In this document: positions 1-6,479 of the stretch, in pieces
Layout: each line of letters opens with the position of its first letter
Numbering within the stretch: position 1 is the first letter of the stretch
Source: CAZILN01 sp964540005
GTDB lineage: Bacteria; Bacteroidota; Bacteroidia; Bacteroidales; SM23-62
DNA length: 19,016 nucleotides
Assembly: GCA_964540005.1 (NCBI GenBank)
Contig: CAZILN010000126.1
Span: forward strand, 1 to 19,016
Direction of reading: 5' to 3'
Translations under genes and position numbers: made by a program
Notes under the pieces: generated by a model
Seen by the model: only the letters and a program-made list of their open reading frames with translations
Databases searched by the model: none
What the model was told of the DNA's origin: nothing

Positions 1-1972
1 GTGGTACCCCGTCCATATCAGTCCTTATAAGTGAAAATTGCCAGTTACCCCCGTCCCTGTTTTTATTACCAAGAATTATCAGGTCCTCATCCGGTAACTC
101 CATAAGGTCGGTTGCATATTCGTCTTCCGTATCCCCGTATATACTGTTTCTTATCCAGATAATCGCTCCTGATGGATCTATTTTTGCCAGGTATACATTA
201 TCATTGGAATTCAGAACATCATGGTATTGTCCCGTGATCACATAGTTTTCGTCCGATGTTCTGATAACTCCCCAACCCTCGTCATCTCCGTCTCCGCCAA
301 GAAGCAGTTCAAAGCCGGACTGAGCTGTTATCGTTGTTGTTTCATCCAGGGAATCACCAGGATAATCCCATCTGATGATATATGGAGCATTTCCTCCTGA
401 TATGCTTACTTTTGCTGTTCCATCTCTTCCATTATAGCAGGATATATTGGTGCTGTCAGTAATATCTGCAGTTATTGGTTCCGGATCTGACAAGATTATA
501 CTGTCCAGTGCAGTACAGAGATTCGCATCAGTTGTTGTTACATGATAGTACCTGTATGAAGACAGTCCGGTAACAATTGAGTCCATTGAGTTCTGGTCAT
601 CATCCCACAGGTAGGAATATGGAGGCACACCTCCTGAGGCTGCAGCGGTTGCTGTACCATCTGACCATCCAGAACAGGATATTTTTCCACTTTCAGATAT
701 ACTTGCTGACACGGAATCGGGTTCAGTTAGCATAATGCTGTCATAAGCAGTTGCACCGGAAGCGTCAGTTACTTCAATATGGTAATATTTACCAGGTGAT
801 AGTCCGGATACCACAGAATCTGCAGTCATCAGATCGTCATCCCATAAATATGAATATGGTGGTGTGCCATATTCTGGAGTTACTGTCGCGGAACCATCTG
901 AATATCCGAAACATGAAATATTTACACTATCTGTGAAAAAAATTTCAAGAGGAAATGTGCCAAATAATGGGATAGTACATAAGGCGTTAGTTGGATCAAC
1001 ATACTGAATGAATAAAGTATCTTCACATATCATCTTTTCAGCAGGATCAAAAGTAATAGTCAGATGAATACTATCTCCTGCTGATAACATTGCAGATGTT
1101 TCATCAAGTTTGAAAAAACCTGTGTTATTATATATAGAGGAAATATTTAGTATTCCTCCTGCATTTGAGTTACTTATGATGACAATCTCTTTATCGGGAC
1201 TAATGAATCCTAATGATGAAACAGGCCTATAGGATGTATCAGAAATAGTTAAAAATGTAAATTCAGATGAATCCAGCAAACAACGAACTGAAACACCGAC
1301 CAGTATATCGTTGTTATATCGGCGAACAGTAGTCATGTAATTATGCAGGTTTCTATCCATCGCCAGGCTGCTATTATCACCTGTTGAAGACCAGAAGTAG
1401 GTCCATTTATACAGAGCACCACAAAGTCCATTAGCACCACGGAAACCTCCTGGCAATCCCGTAAACCCGCTTGAATTAGTAGCTCCCGGATTAGGACCAT
1501 ACCAGTGTGTACCTCCAGCTTCCTTAAGCTTCGCTCCTTCATCGGTGCCTCGATAACCTATCGTGTCTGCTTCTGCCTGACTCATTCCAAGAAACATCTC
1601 AAGCTCTTTCCACTCTGAATCAGTAGGCAGATGCCACCCGACAGGACAAATACCTTGAACATTTCCAGGATTTCCTTCATCAGAAGGATTGTAATTCATG
1701 ATCTCTTTCCATTGATATAAACCTCCGTATACTTCACAATTACCCGTATCATCTTCATAACAATATTTTTCTACAATGCTATTGTCTGTCATTTCCTTCT
1801 CACAATTAATCCTTACTCCTGTATTCAGATTCTCCTGCATCCACCATTGTTCGCCTATTTTTACAATTCCATAGATCTGACCATCTCGAATATCAATAAT
1901 TGAGTCAACTTTTTGGGCAGTAATCTGTGATATAGTAATCAGGCACAAACAGAGAATAGAAATTGTTCTCAT
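1..1972 (-). CDS. Secreted FISUMP and SprB-repeat surface protein, N-terminal part
   Basis: The frame is open from an ATG at 1972 to the left edge (657 codons, no stop), so the C-terminus is missing. Residues 1-18 form a signal peptide (start MRTISILCLCLITI, ending near ITAQ). Residues about 22-215 match the FISUMP (Fibrobacter succinogenes major paralogous) domain: IYGIVKIGEQWWMQENL, CPVGWHLPTDSEWKEL, then FWSSTGD and VSVRC. Residues about 220-340 resemble an ASPM/Hydin-like Ig fold. SprB-type repeats start near residues 352, 427 and 507 (NISCFGYSDGSATV, KISCSGWSDGTATA, NISCYNGRDGTAKV). The third is cut short and runs into a propeller-like segment (GGDGDDEGWGVIRTSD) at about residue 550. Such proteins are usually exported adhesins or gliding-type surface proteins in Bacteroidota, often via type IX secretion; that route cannot be checked because the C-terminal sorting domain lies outside. 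No clear promoter box was found. Confidence 0.88.
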   Translation of the reverse strand, partial: MRTISILCLCLITISQITAQKVDSIIDIRDGQIYGIVKIGEQWWMQENLNTGVRINCEKEMTDNSIVEKYCYEDDTGNCEVYGGLYQWKEIMNYNPSDEGNPGNVQGICPVGWHLPTDSEWKELEMFLGMSQAEADTIGYRGTDEGAKLKEAGGTHWYGPNPGATNSSGFTGLPGGFRGANGLCGALYKWTYFWSSTGDNSSLAMDRNLHNYMTTVRRYNNDILVGVSVRCLLDSSEFTFLTISDTSYRPVSSLGFISPDKEIVIISNSNAGGILNISSIYNNTGFFKLDETSAMLSAGDSIHLTITFDPAEKMICEDTLFIQYVDPTNALCTIPLFGTFPLEIFFTDSVNISCFGYSDGSATVTPEYGTPPYSYLWDDDLMTADSVVSGLSPGKYYHIEVTDASGATAYDSIMLTEPDSVSASISESGKISCSGWSDGTATAAASGGVPPYSYLWDDDQNSMDSIVTGLSSYRYYHVTTTDANLCTALDSIILSDPEPITADITDSTNISCYNGRDGTAKVSISGGNAPYIIRWDYPGDSLDETTTITAQSGFELLLGGDGDDEGWGVIRTSDENYVITGQYHDVLNSNDNVYLAKIDPSGAIIWIRNSIYGDTEDEYATDLMELPDEDLIILGNKNRDGGNWQFSLIRTDMDGVP

Positions 1973-2012
1973 AATCTGTATGATTTCGGGTATATAAGTT
2001 ACGAAAAATGAA

Positions 2013-2060
2013 TTAAAAAAGGGCAGTATGGATTGAATCATGCTCTCTCCATATGCCCTT
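2013..2060 (-). terminator. Intrinsic terminator after the sigma-operon
   Basis: Read on the minus strand, AAGGGCATATGGA pairs with TCCATACTGCCCTT (one bulged base), followed by TTTTTAATT. It lies about 170 bp after the stop of the last gene of the minus-strand operon and just before the 2-kb surface-protein gene. It probably ends the operon transcript and insulates the next gene. Confidence 0.7.
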
Positions 2061-2075
2061 AAATATTTGAATTTT

Positions 2076-2206
2076 GAACTTTTAGCCTGGAACCTTCGAA
2101 TTTGTGAACTTTGTTGCCTGCGAACTTGCGAACTTTCTAGTCCTGGAACTTGTGAACTTTGTTGCCTGTGAACCTGCGAACTTTGCTGCCAACGAACCCG
2201 GAACCA
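2076..2206. repeat. 24-bp-period GAAC repeat (16+8 bp) in the operon 3' UTR
   Basis: GAAC-type words begin at 2106, 2122, 2130, 2146, 2154, 2170, 2178 and 2194, that is with alternating spacings of 16 and 8 bp. The unit is roughly GAACTTTGTTGCCTGC plus GAACTTGC. A degenerate half-unit begins at 2076. It sits between the last operon stop (2229) and the terminator at 2013-2060, so it would be transcribed as 3' untranslated RNA. No function is evident. Confidence 0.75.
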
Positions 2207-2228
2207 GTTACTTGTGAATCCTTGTATC

Positions 2229-2852
2229 CTAGAATTTCCCGAATTTGAAGGTGACCCCGTATGAGAATCCGTTCAGCACATCAGTCGGGGTATAGGCCAG
2301 CTGTATATCCGAGGTGTACCTGTAATAGGCCCCCAGCGAGATCCTGAAGAACCTTACCACGTTGAATTCCAGCTCCGCTCCGGGTTCTACCACGACGAAG
2401 GGAACAGCATCCTCTACATAGTAATTGGGATCGGCCCAGTCGTAAGGATTGTAGCTGGTGGCATAGGCTATTCCGCCAACGCCGATCAGTATGGGGAGCG
2501 ATACATGTACCGGCCATGTGCCTATGATAATGGGCTCGAGTACCAGTCCGCCATACCCGCCGGCCAGGTTTGCATTCTGATTGAGAGTGGGATTATACTC
2601 ATAGTCATTGATGAAGCCAGTCCCCCCGATACCGAAGGCGAAGGCATGGCCCATGACCCATGAACCCCTGCCACCCATAATAAGGGCATCCTTGCCGTTA
2701 ATCTGGCTGTACTGAATAGTAATGGCCCCAAAGCCTCCATGCGAGATATTCTGGTCACCGAATATGGTATTAATGTCGTTGTCATAATAATCCTGTCCTG
2801 ATACGGGTAAAATCCCCACCAGCACCGCTAATATTAGAATAGTCTTTTTCAT
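2229..2852 (-). CDS. Exported beta-barrel-like protein of unknown function
   Basis: A protein of 207 residues if started at the ATG at 2852. That start places a clean signal peptide (MKKTILILAVLVGILPVSGQ) at the N-terminus; an upstream in-frame start at 2903 would add 17 polar residues in front of it. The mature chain alternates hydrophobic and polar residues, is rich in Gly and aromatic residues, and ends in Phe (GVTFKFGKF), all typical of small outer-membrane beta-barrels. No catalytic motif is visible. It is the last gene of the sigma-factor operon, 61 bp after the preceding small barrel-like gene, and is followed by a repeat and a terminator. I do not recognise a named family; outer-membrane location is inferred. 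Confidence 0.75.
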   Translation of the reverse strand: MKKTILILAVLVGILPVSGQDYYDNDINTIFGDQNISHGGFGAITIQYSQINGKDALIMGGRGSWVMGHAFAFGIGGTGFINDYEYNPTLNQNANLAGGYGGLVLEPIIIGTWPVHVSLPILIGVGGIAYATSYNPYDWADPNYYVEDAVPFVVVEPGAELEFNVVRFFRISLGAYYRYTSDIQLAYTPTDVLNGFSYGVTFKFGKF

Positions 2853-2913
2853 GATACTATATTTTAGTTGTTGATTTGTCATTTTATGTGAATGTAATTT
2901 CATTTTATCCTTA

Positions 2914-3411
2914 TTAATTAAAAGTATACTTAACCGTAAAAGCCAGATCGTCCAGTCCGAGATGGAAAAACTGGTAGAAAGAAAAGCTTAAGAACGGCTT
3001 ATAGTCCATTCCCACCTGTACAGGCATACCCGGAAAATGGTATTCCAGTCCCACATAACCGTCAATCCCGACCGCAGGGGAAAATTTGTCTTTATCATAG
3101 TAGATATCCTTATAGATGAACCTGTATTTATTGGTATAGGTAAATCCGACATGGCCTCCGTATCCGTGGGTAAAGAAGAATTCGTTGGATATTTTCCAGA
3201 AAGCCGGTTCAAAATGCTGCCTGAGGACTGTCAGTTGAATTCCGTCGGACCTGAAACTTGCGATTGCTTCATAAGCAAGGTCAGGTTCAAGGAACTGCCT
3301 GTATGTGAATCCCCCGGTGGTACCGCCCCGTATACCTGCCGCCCGGTAAAAATCCTGGGCCCGGCAGATACTCCCAGTTATTATAAATAGTAGAATCAGA
3401 AAATACTTCAT
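2914..3411 (-). CDS. Small exported beta-barrel-like protein
   Basis: A protein of 165 residues with a signal peptide ending near residue 19 (MKYFLILLFIITGSICRAQ). The mature chain has alternating strands and many aromatic residues (FFFTHGYGGHVGFTYTNKYRF; GYVGLEYHFPG) and ends in AFTVKYTFN. This resembles an eight-stranded outer-membrane barrel of the porin-like, opacity-type families in Bacteroidota. It is co-directional with the GIN-domain lipoprotein (28 bp upstream) and the barrel-like gene downstream. The two barrels are not obviously paralogous by eye. Function unknown; the envelope location comes from the signal peptide and strand pattern. Confidence 0.75.
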   Translation of the reverse strand: MKYFLILLFIITGSICRAQDFYRAAGIRGGTTGGFTYRQFLEPDLAYEAIASFRSDGIQLTVLRQHFEPAFWKISNEFFFTHGYGGHVGFTYTNKYRFIYKDIYYDKDKFSPAVGIDGYVGLEYHFPGMPVQVGMDYKPFLSFSFYQFFHLGLDDLAFTVKYTFN

Positions 3412-3439
3412 TCGTTTCAGTTGTTATGTATGTTAAATC

Positions 3440-4177
3440 TTAATTGCTGTCTATAATATTTCCGGATCCGCTGATATGCGCAATGATCCTTGGATAACCC
3501 CTGTAAAATATGTTCCCGCTCCCCGATATGACACAGTCCAGCAGCCTGTCAGCATATACTTCCATGTCTCCTGAACCTGAAATACTGGCAATGCAGATGT
3601 TCTGCTCCAGGTAAAAGCATTCAAACCTGCCGGAGCCCGAAATGGTAAAGTCCGACTGATCAGCAATACCGTCAAGTACAACCTCCCCTGAACCGGTTAT
3701 CAGGGCATCCACTGTCAGGACATCCAGATTCCGCATGTCAACGTACCCGGAGCCAGTCAGTTCGATCTTAAGATCATCGGTGTAGAGGTCATCACATATT
3801 ACCGAGCCTGAGCCGGTCAGCCTGAAAAGTTCAATGGAAGGCGTATATACATATACCCTGCAGGGGTAATTGGACCTGATGCAGTGCCTGGTACCCTGGT
3901 CGATTATCAGTTTTTCACCGCTGATGCGTGTTGAGAGATAGGGCAGCAGGTTCTCATCCCATTCAACTTCAATTCGCTGTACGGAGTCAATTATAACTTC
4001 TATTTCACAGCTCCCCTCCGATATAATACCGTATATATCCTCATCAAGGTCCCTGTCCTGTGTTACTATGATACCGTTACCCCTTATGCAATTGAATAAG
4101 CCTTCATCGCAGGAATACATGCTAATAAGCAATCCGGCAAGAAAAAGGCCTGTTCCGAATCTGATTATGGTTTTCAT
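3440..4177 (-). CDS. Head-GIN (DUF2807-like) lipoprotein
   Basis: A protein of 245 residues. A hydrophobic leader ends in a lipobox-like MYSC, predicting lipidation at Cys23. The mature part carries seven recurrences of a (T/S)GSG turn (LTGSGS, LTGSGY, ITGSGE, ISGSGR, ISGSGD, ISGSGN, ISGSGN), mostly about 20 residues apart. That is the hallmark of the head-GIN domain (DUF2807, 'putative auto-transporter adhesin'), a right-handed beta-helix. It lies 18 bp after the DUF4097-like gene in the ECF operon, the usual partnership of these two families in Bacteroidota. A cell-envelope role is likely; the ligand is unknown and the adhesin label is only a family name. Confidence 0.85.
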   Translation of the reverse strand: MKTIIRFGTGLFLAGLLISMYSCDEGLFNCIRGNGIIVTQDRDLDEDIYGIISEGSCEIEVIIDSVQRIEVEWDENLLPYLSTRISGEKLIIDQGTRHCIRSNYPCRVYVYTPSIELFRLTGSGSVICDDLYTDDLKIELTGSGYVDMRNLDVLTVDALITGSGEVVLDGIADQSDFTISGSGRFECFYLEQNICIASISGSGDMEVYADRLLDCVISGSGNIFYRGYPRIIAHISGSGNIIDSN

Positions 4178-4195
4178 CTGTTTAGAGTTTTATTT

Positions 4196-5299
4196 TCAAT
4201 TAGTTAATGTAATGATGCATTTTTTTTGTGCCGTGATCTTGACCCGGCCCTTGCCTCCTGATCCTATGGTGCCATTCATCCTGATAATATCGCCGGACTC
4301 CTCGATTATTTCGTAATTGCTGTTTTCCTCGGGAAGGCGCACTATGCATTCCTCGTGATGGATTATATCCATAAAATACTCTGTCATCTCGCTGAATGTC
4401 AGGCTGATATCGGTATACTCGGAATTCAGGTTGATGTATGTGAATTCCCTGCTGATATTATCCGCCCTGAAGTCCCCGTAATTCGATACAAAATTCACTT
4501 CCTCGTTCAGGTTGCTGATGCGTATATCCGTAAAGTAAGCATCCCCGAAAATATTGTCAAGTTCGGAGACAGAGATCCTGTCCCGGCGCGATGTGATGTT
4601 CAGTATACTTGCCTTATCGATATTAAGTTTAGATGACCTGGTATCAATATCCAGGGTAATAGCCTCTTTTATTTCAATATCTGCATAGGACAGGGTCAGT
4701 CTGCCGCCCTGGTAATAATTAATAATACCGTTCCCGAAATTCAGGTTGATATTTGCTTCACCGTCAAGGCGGTTTATCTTGAGATCACCGTTGGAGAGGT
4801 TAATATTTACAGTTCCCTTTAGATCATCAATATACAGGTCCCCATACTTATTGCTGATGTTTACAGCCATATTTGCGGGCATCCTGATGGTATAGTTTAT
4901 CTCTACCTTATTTTTTGACGGAATGAAGTTTTCGGACAGCTCCTTCAGGTCCGTGAAAAAACCAGAGTATTTACTGCCAAAATTCGTTCTGGCAATGACA
5001 TAATATTTCGTTCCCGAAAAATCAAAATCTATGTTATCCTGGAGTTTCTCCAGTTTATTGGTGCTGTTCGACTGAACGAAAAGGTCTACTTCGATCCGTA
5101 CGGAATCTTTCTTCCATGGGATCACTTGGATCTTGCCGTATTTATTGGTCACATCCAGGCGCGTTTCCGGTGCTGTCGGAAACGAACGCACTATCCGCCT
5201 GCTCTGGGTATAGGTTTGTGCCTGTACCCCGGCCCCCACTGCTCCAGCAAGCAGGCACCAGATGATAATCCTGCTAAATTTCATGCTCATTCTCTTCAT
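4196..5299 (-). CDS. DUF4097-like exported beta-helix protein
   Basis: Up to 367 residues. The signal peptide is FSRIIIWCLLAGAVGAGVQA, cleaved before QTYTQ. ATG starts exist at 5299, 5290 and 5284; MKFSRIII (5284) gives the tidiest leader, and all three overlap the anti-sigma gene, so translation is probably coupled. The mature chain has short repeated strands such as NISNKYGDLYIDDLKG, NINLSNGDLKINRLDG and NINLNFGNGIINYYQGG. This ladder of 'NxyGdlxidxl' turns is typical of DUF4097 proteins that accompany ECF sigma factors. No enzyme motif is seen. It probably acts in the periplasm or at the outer membrane with the following GIN lipoprotein. Confidence 0.8.
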   Translation of the reverse strand: MKRMSMKFSRIIIWCLLAGAVGAGVQAQTYTQSRRIVRSFPTAPETRLDVTNKYGKIQVIPWKKDSVRIEVDLFVQSNSTNKLEKLQDNIDFDFSGTKYYVIARTNFGSKYSGFFTDLKELSENFIPSKNKVEINYTIRMPANMAVNISNKYGDLYIDDLKGTVNINLSNGDLKINRLDGEANINLNFGNGIINYYQGGRLTLSYADIEIKEAITLDIDTRSSKLNIDKASILNITSRRDRISVSELDNIFGDAYFTDIRISNLNEEVNFVSNYGDFRADNISREFTYINLNSEYTDISLTFSEMTEYFMDIIHHEECIVRLPEENSNYEIIEESGDIIRMNGTIGSGGKGRVKITAQKKCIITLTN

Positions 5300-5834
5300 T
5301 TTCTTGTGTTTTAGATGTTTCCTTTAAGAAACTTTGTATATCCTCCAGAATTTTCAGTTTCAGGCGATAATTCTGGATCATTGCTTCAACTACTTCATCA
5401 TTGGCGATATTATCTATAAGGTCTGCTTTCAGTCCTTCATAGACTCTGTCCAGTTCTAACAGATCGCTCCTGAGTTCTTCCCCGAGTTCGGGGAATTCTT
5501 CAATCATCGGCTGTATTTCGTTGAGCTTGTCATTAACCATGGTGGTATAATAGATCTCTGCTTCCTTCAGCTCAGGAATGGCATCGGTCCTGATGCTTTT
5601 ATCCCGTTTCGAGACCAATATATTATCCCTGATAAGGAACTCCTGTACTGCAAAGGATAGCATGAAAATAACAACTACTGCAGCTGCCCTCCACAGGATC
5701 CCACGGGTGCTTATCCTCGTGCGTTTCTGCCTCTGGACACGTGACTGGACCCCTTTCCATAACTTCTCATCAGGTTCAAACACATCGAACTGATCCCTGT
5801 TCTCAGCTATAAATTTTTCGAGATTGTCCTTCAT
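5274..5834 (-). CDS. Membrane-anchored anti-sigma factor candidate
   Basis: A protein of 186 residues with one membrane span at about residues 48-68 (ILWRAAAVVVIFMLSFAVQEFLI), preceded by a basic stretch (QRQKRTRISTRG) that fits an N-terminus facing the cytoplasm. Residues 1-45 would meet the sigma factor. The periplasmic half is acidic, helical and coiled-coil-like (ELKEAEIYYTTMVNDKLNE, then SDLLELDRVYEGLKADL). It overlaps the sigma gene upstream by 32 bp and the DUF4097-like gene downstream by up to 26 bp. No HxxxCxxC zinc motif is visible, so it is not a ZAS-type anti-sigma. The role rests on position and topology rather than a recognised domain. Confidence 0.72.
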   Translation of the reverse strand: MKDNLEKFIAENRDQFDVFEPDEKLWKGVQSRVQRQKRTRISTRGILWRAAAVVVIFMLSFAVQEFLIRDNILVSKRDKSIRTDAIPELKEAEIYYTTMVNDKLNEIQPMIEEFPELGEELRSDLLELDRVYEGLKADLIDNIANDEVVEAMIQNYRLKLKILEDIQSFLKETSKTQENEENEHEI

Positions 5835-6384
5835 GGTTATTCGATTTAATTAGTTCTTTAATCTTCTGTTTTGCTCTCAGATACTGGCTCTTTGATGTTG
5901 ATTCTGACACTCCCAGGATATCGGAGATCTCTTTGTGATCGTAACCTTCAAGTGCGTACAGCGAAAAAATGACCCTGTATCCTTCGGGCAACCGACCAAG
6001 CGCCTGGTGAACTTTCTGCACACTGTACTCAATCTCTTCATCATCTTTCTTCTCCTCTATCGGTGCGTCCATGTTTGACAGGTCTTCAGGAAACGTGAGC
6101 TCGATCCTCTTTTTGTTGATCCAGTTCAGGCAGTTGTTAATGACTATCCTTTTTAGCCATGCCCCGAAGGACGATTCATACCTGAATGATTCCAGTTTCA
6201 TGAAGGCGTCCACAAATGAATCCTGCAAAAGGTCCTCAGCTTCCTCCTGGTTGTTCAGCATACGCACACATATATTATACATGGCTTTGGAGTATAACTG
6301 GTACAACTGGTACTGTGCCCTGGGATTCCCTGCCTTGCAAAGCTCTATGACCTCCTTGTGTATGTCAGAATAGACTGTCGCCAA
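5803..6384 (-). CDS. ECF-type RNA polymerase sigma factor
   Basis: A protein of 193 residues, the normal ECF length. Region 2 spans about residues 24-90 (NNQEEAEDLLQDSFVDAF, then SSFGAWLKRIVINNCLNWI). Region 4 spans about 127-180 (LGRLPEGYRVIFSLYALEG, then HKEISDILGVSESTSKSQY). It should direct core polymerase to its own set of promoters, probably including this operon, and be held back by the membrane protein encoded downstream. The start is odd: the only plausible start is TTG at 6384. There is an in-frame TGA two codons upstream, and the first in-frame ATG (residue 35) would remove part of region 2. The gene opens the six-gene operon and follows the TAATTTTG promoter box at 6400-6407. Confidence 0.93.
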   Translation of the reverse strand: MATVYSDIHKEVIELCKAGNPRAQYQLYQLYSKAMYNICVRMLNNQEEAEDLLQDSFVDAFMKLESFRYESSFGAWLKRIVINNCLNWINKKRIELTFPEDLSNMDAPIEEKKDDEEIEYSVQKVHQALGRLPEGYRVIFSLYALEGYDHKEISDILGVSESTSKSQYLRAKQKIKELIKSNNHEGQSRKIYS

Positions 6385-6399
6385 TTTTCAAACTGATTT

Positions 6400-6407
6400 C
6401 AAAATTA
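6400..6407 (-). promoter_or_regulatory. Candidate -7 box of the sigma operon
   Basis: On the minus strand the sequence is TAATTTTG, a full match to the Bacteroidota TAnnTTTG box. It lies 15 bp before the TTG start, leaving a leader of only about ten bases. No good TTG is present at the -33 position. Confidence 0.45.
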
Positions 6408-6418
6408 ATAGACAGAAG

Positions 6419-6471
6419 AAATGCATCCGGGTTGCATTTATTTGTGAGAAACAGCACTCAAAATGCTGTTT
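6419..6471 (-). other. Two hairpins between lnt and the sigma gene
   Basis: Two perfect inverted repeats sit in the 95-bp gap: AAACAGCA/TGCTGTTT at 6449-6456 and 6464-6471, and AAATGCA/TGCATTT at 6419-6425 and 6433-6439. On the minus strand they follow the lnt stop. Their downstream T runs are short, so they are at most weak terminators. They suggest that lnt and the sigma operon are separate transcription units. Confidence 0.45.
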
Positions 6472-6479
6472 TTCTAAAT

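Noticed and set aside
751..936. Small plus-strand open frames inside the surface-protein gene
   Set aside because: They are antisense shadows of the minus-strand FISUMP/SprB frame, which is open throughout and has clear domains.
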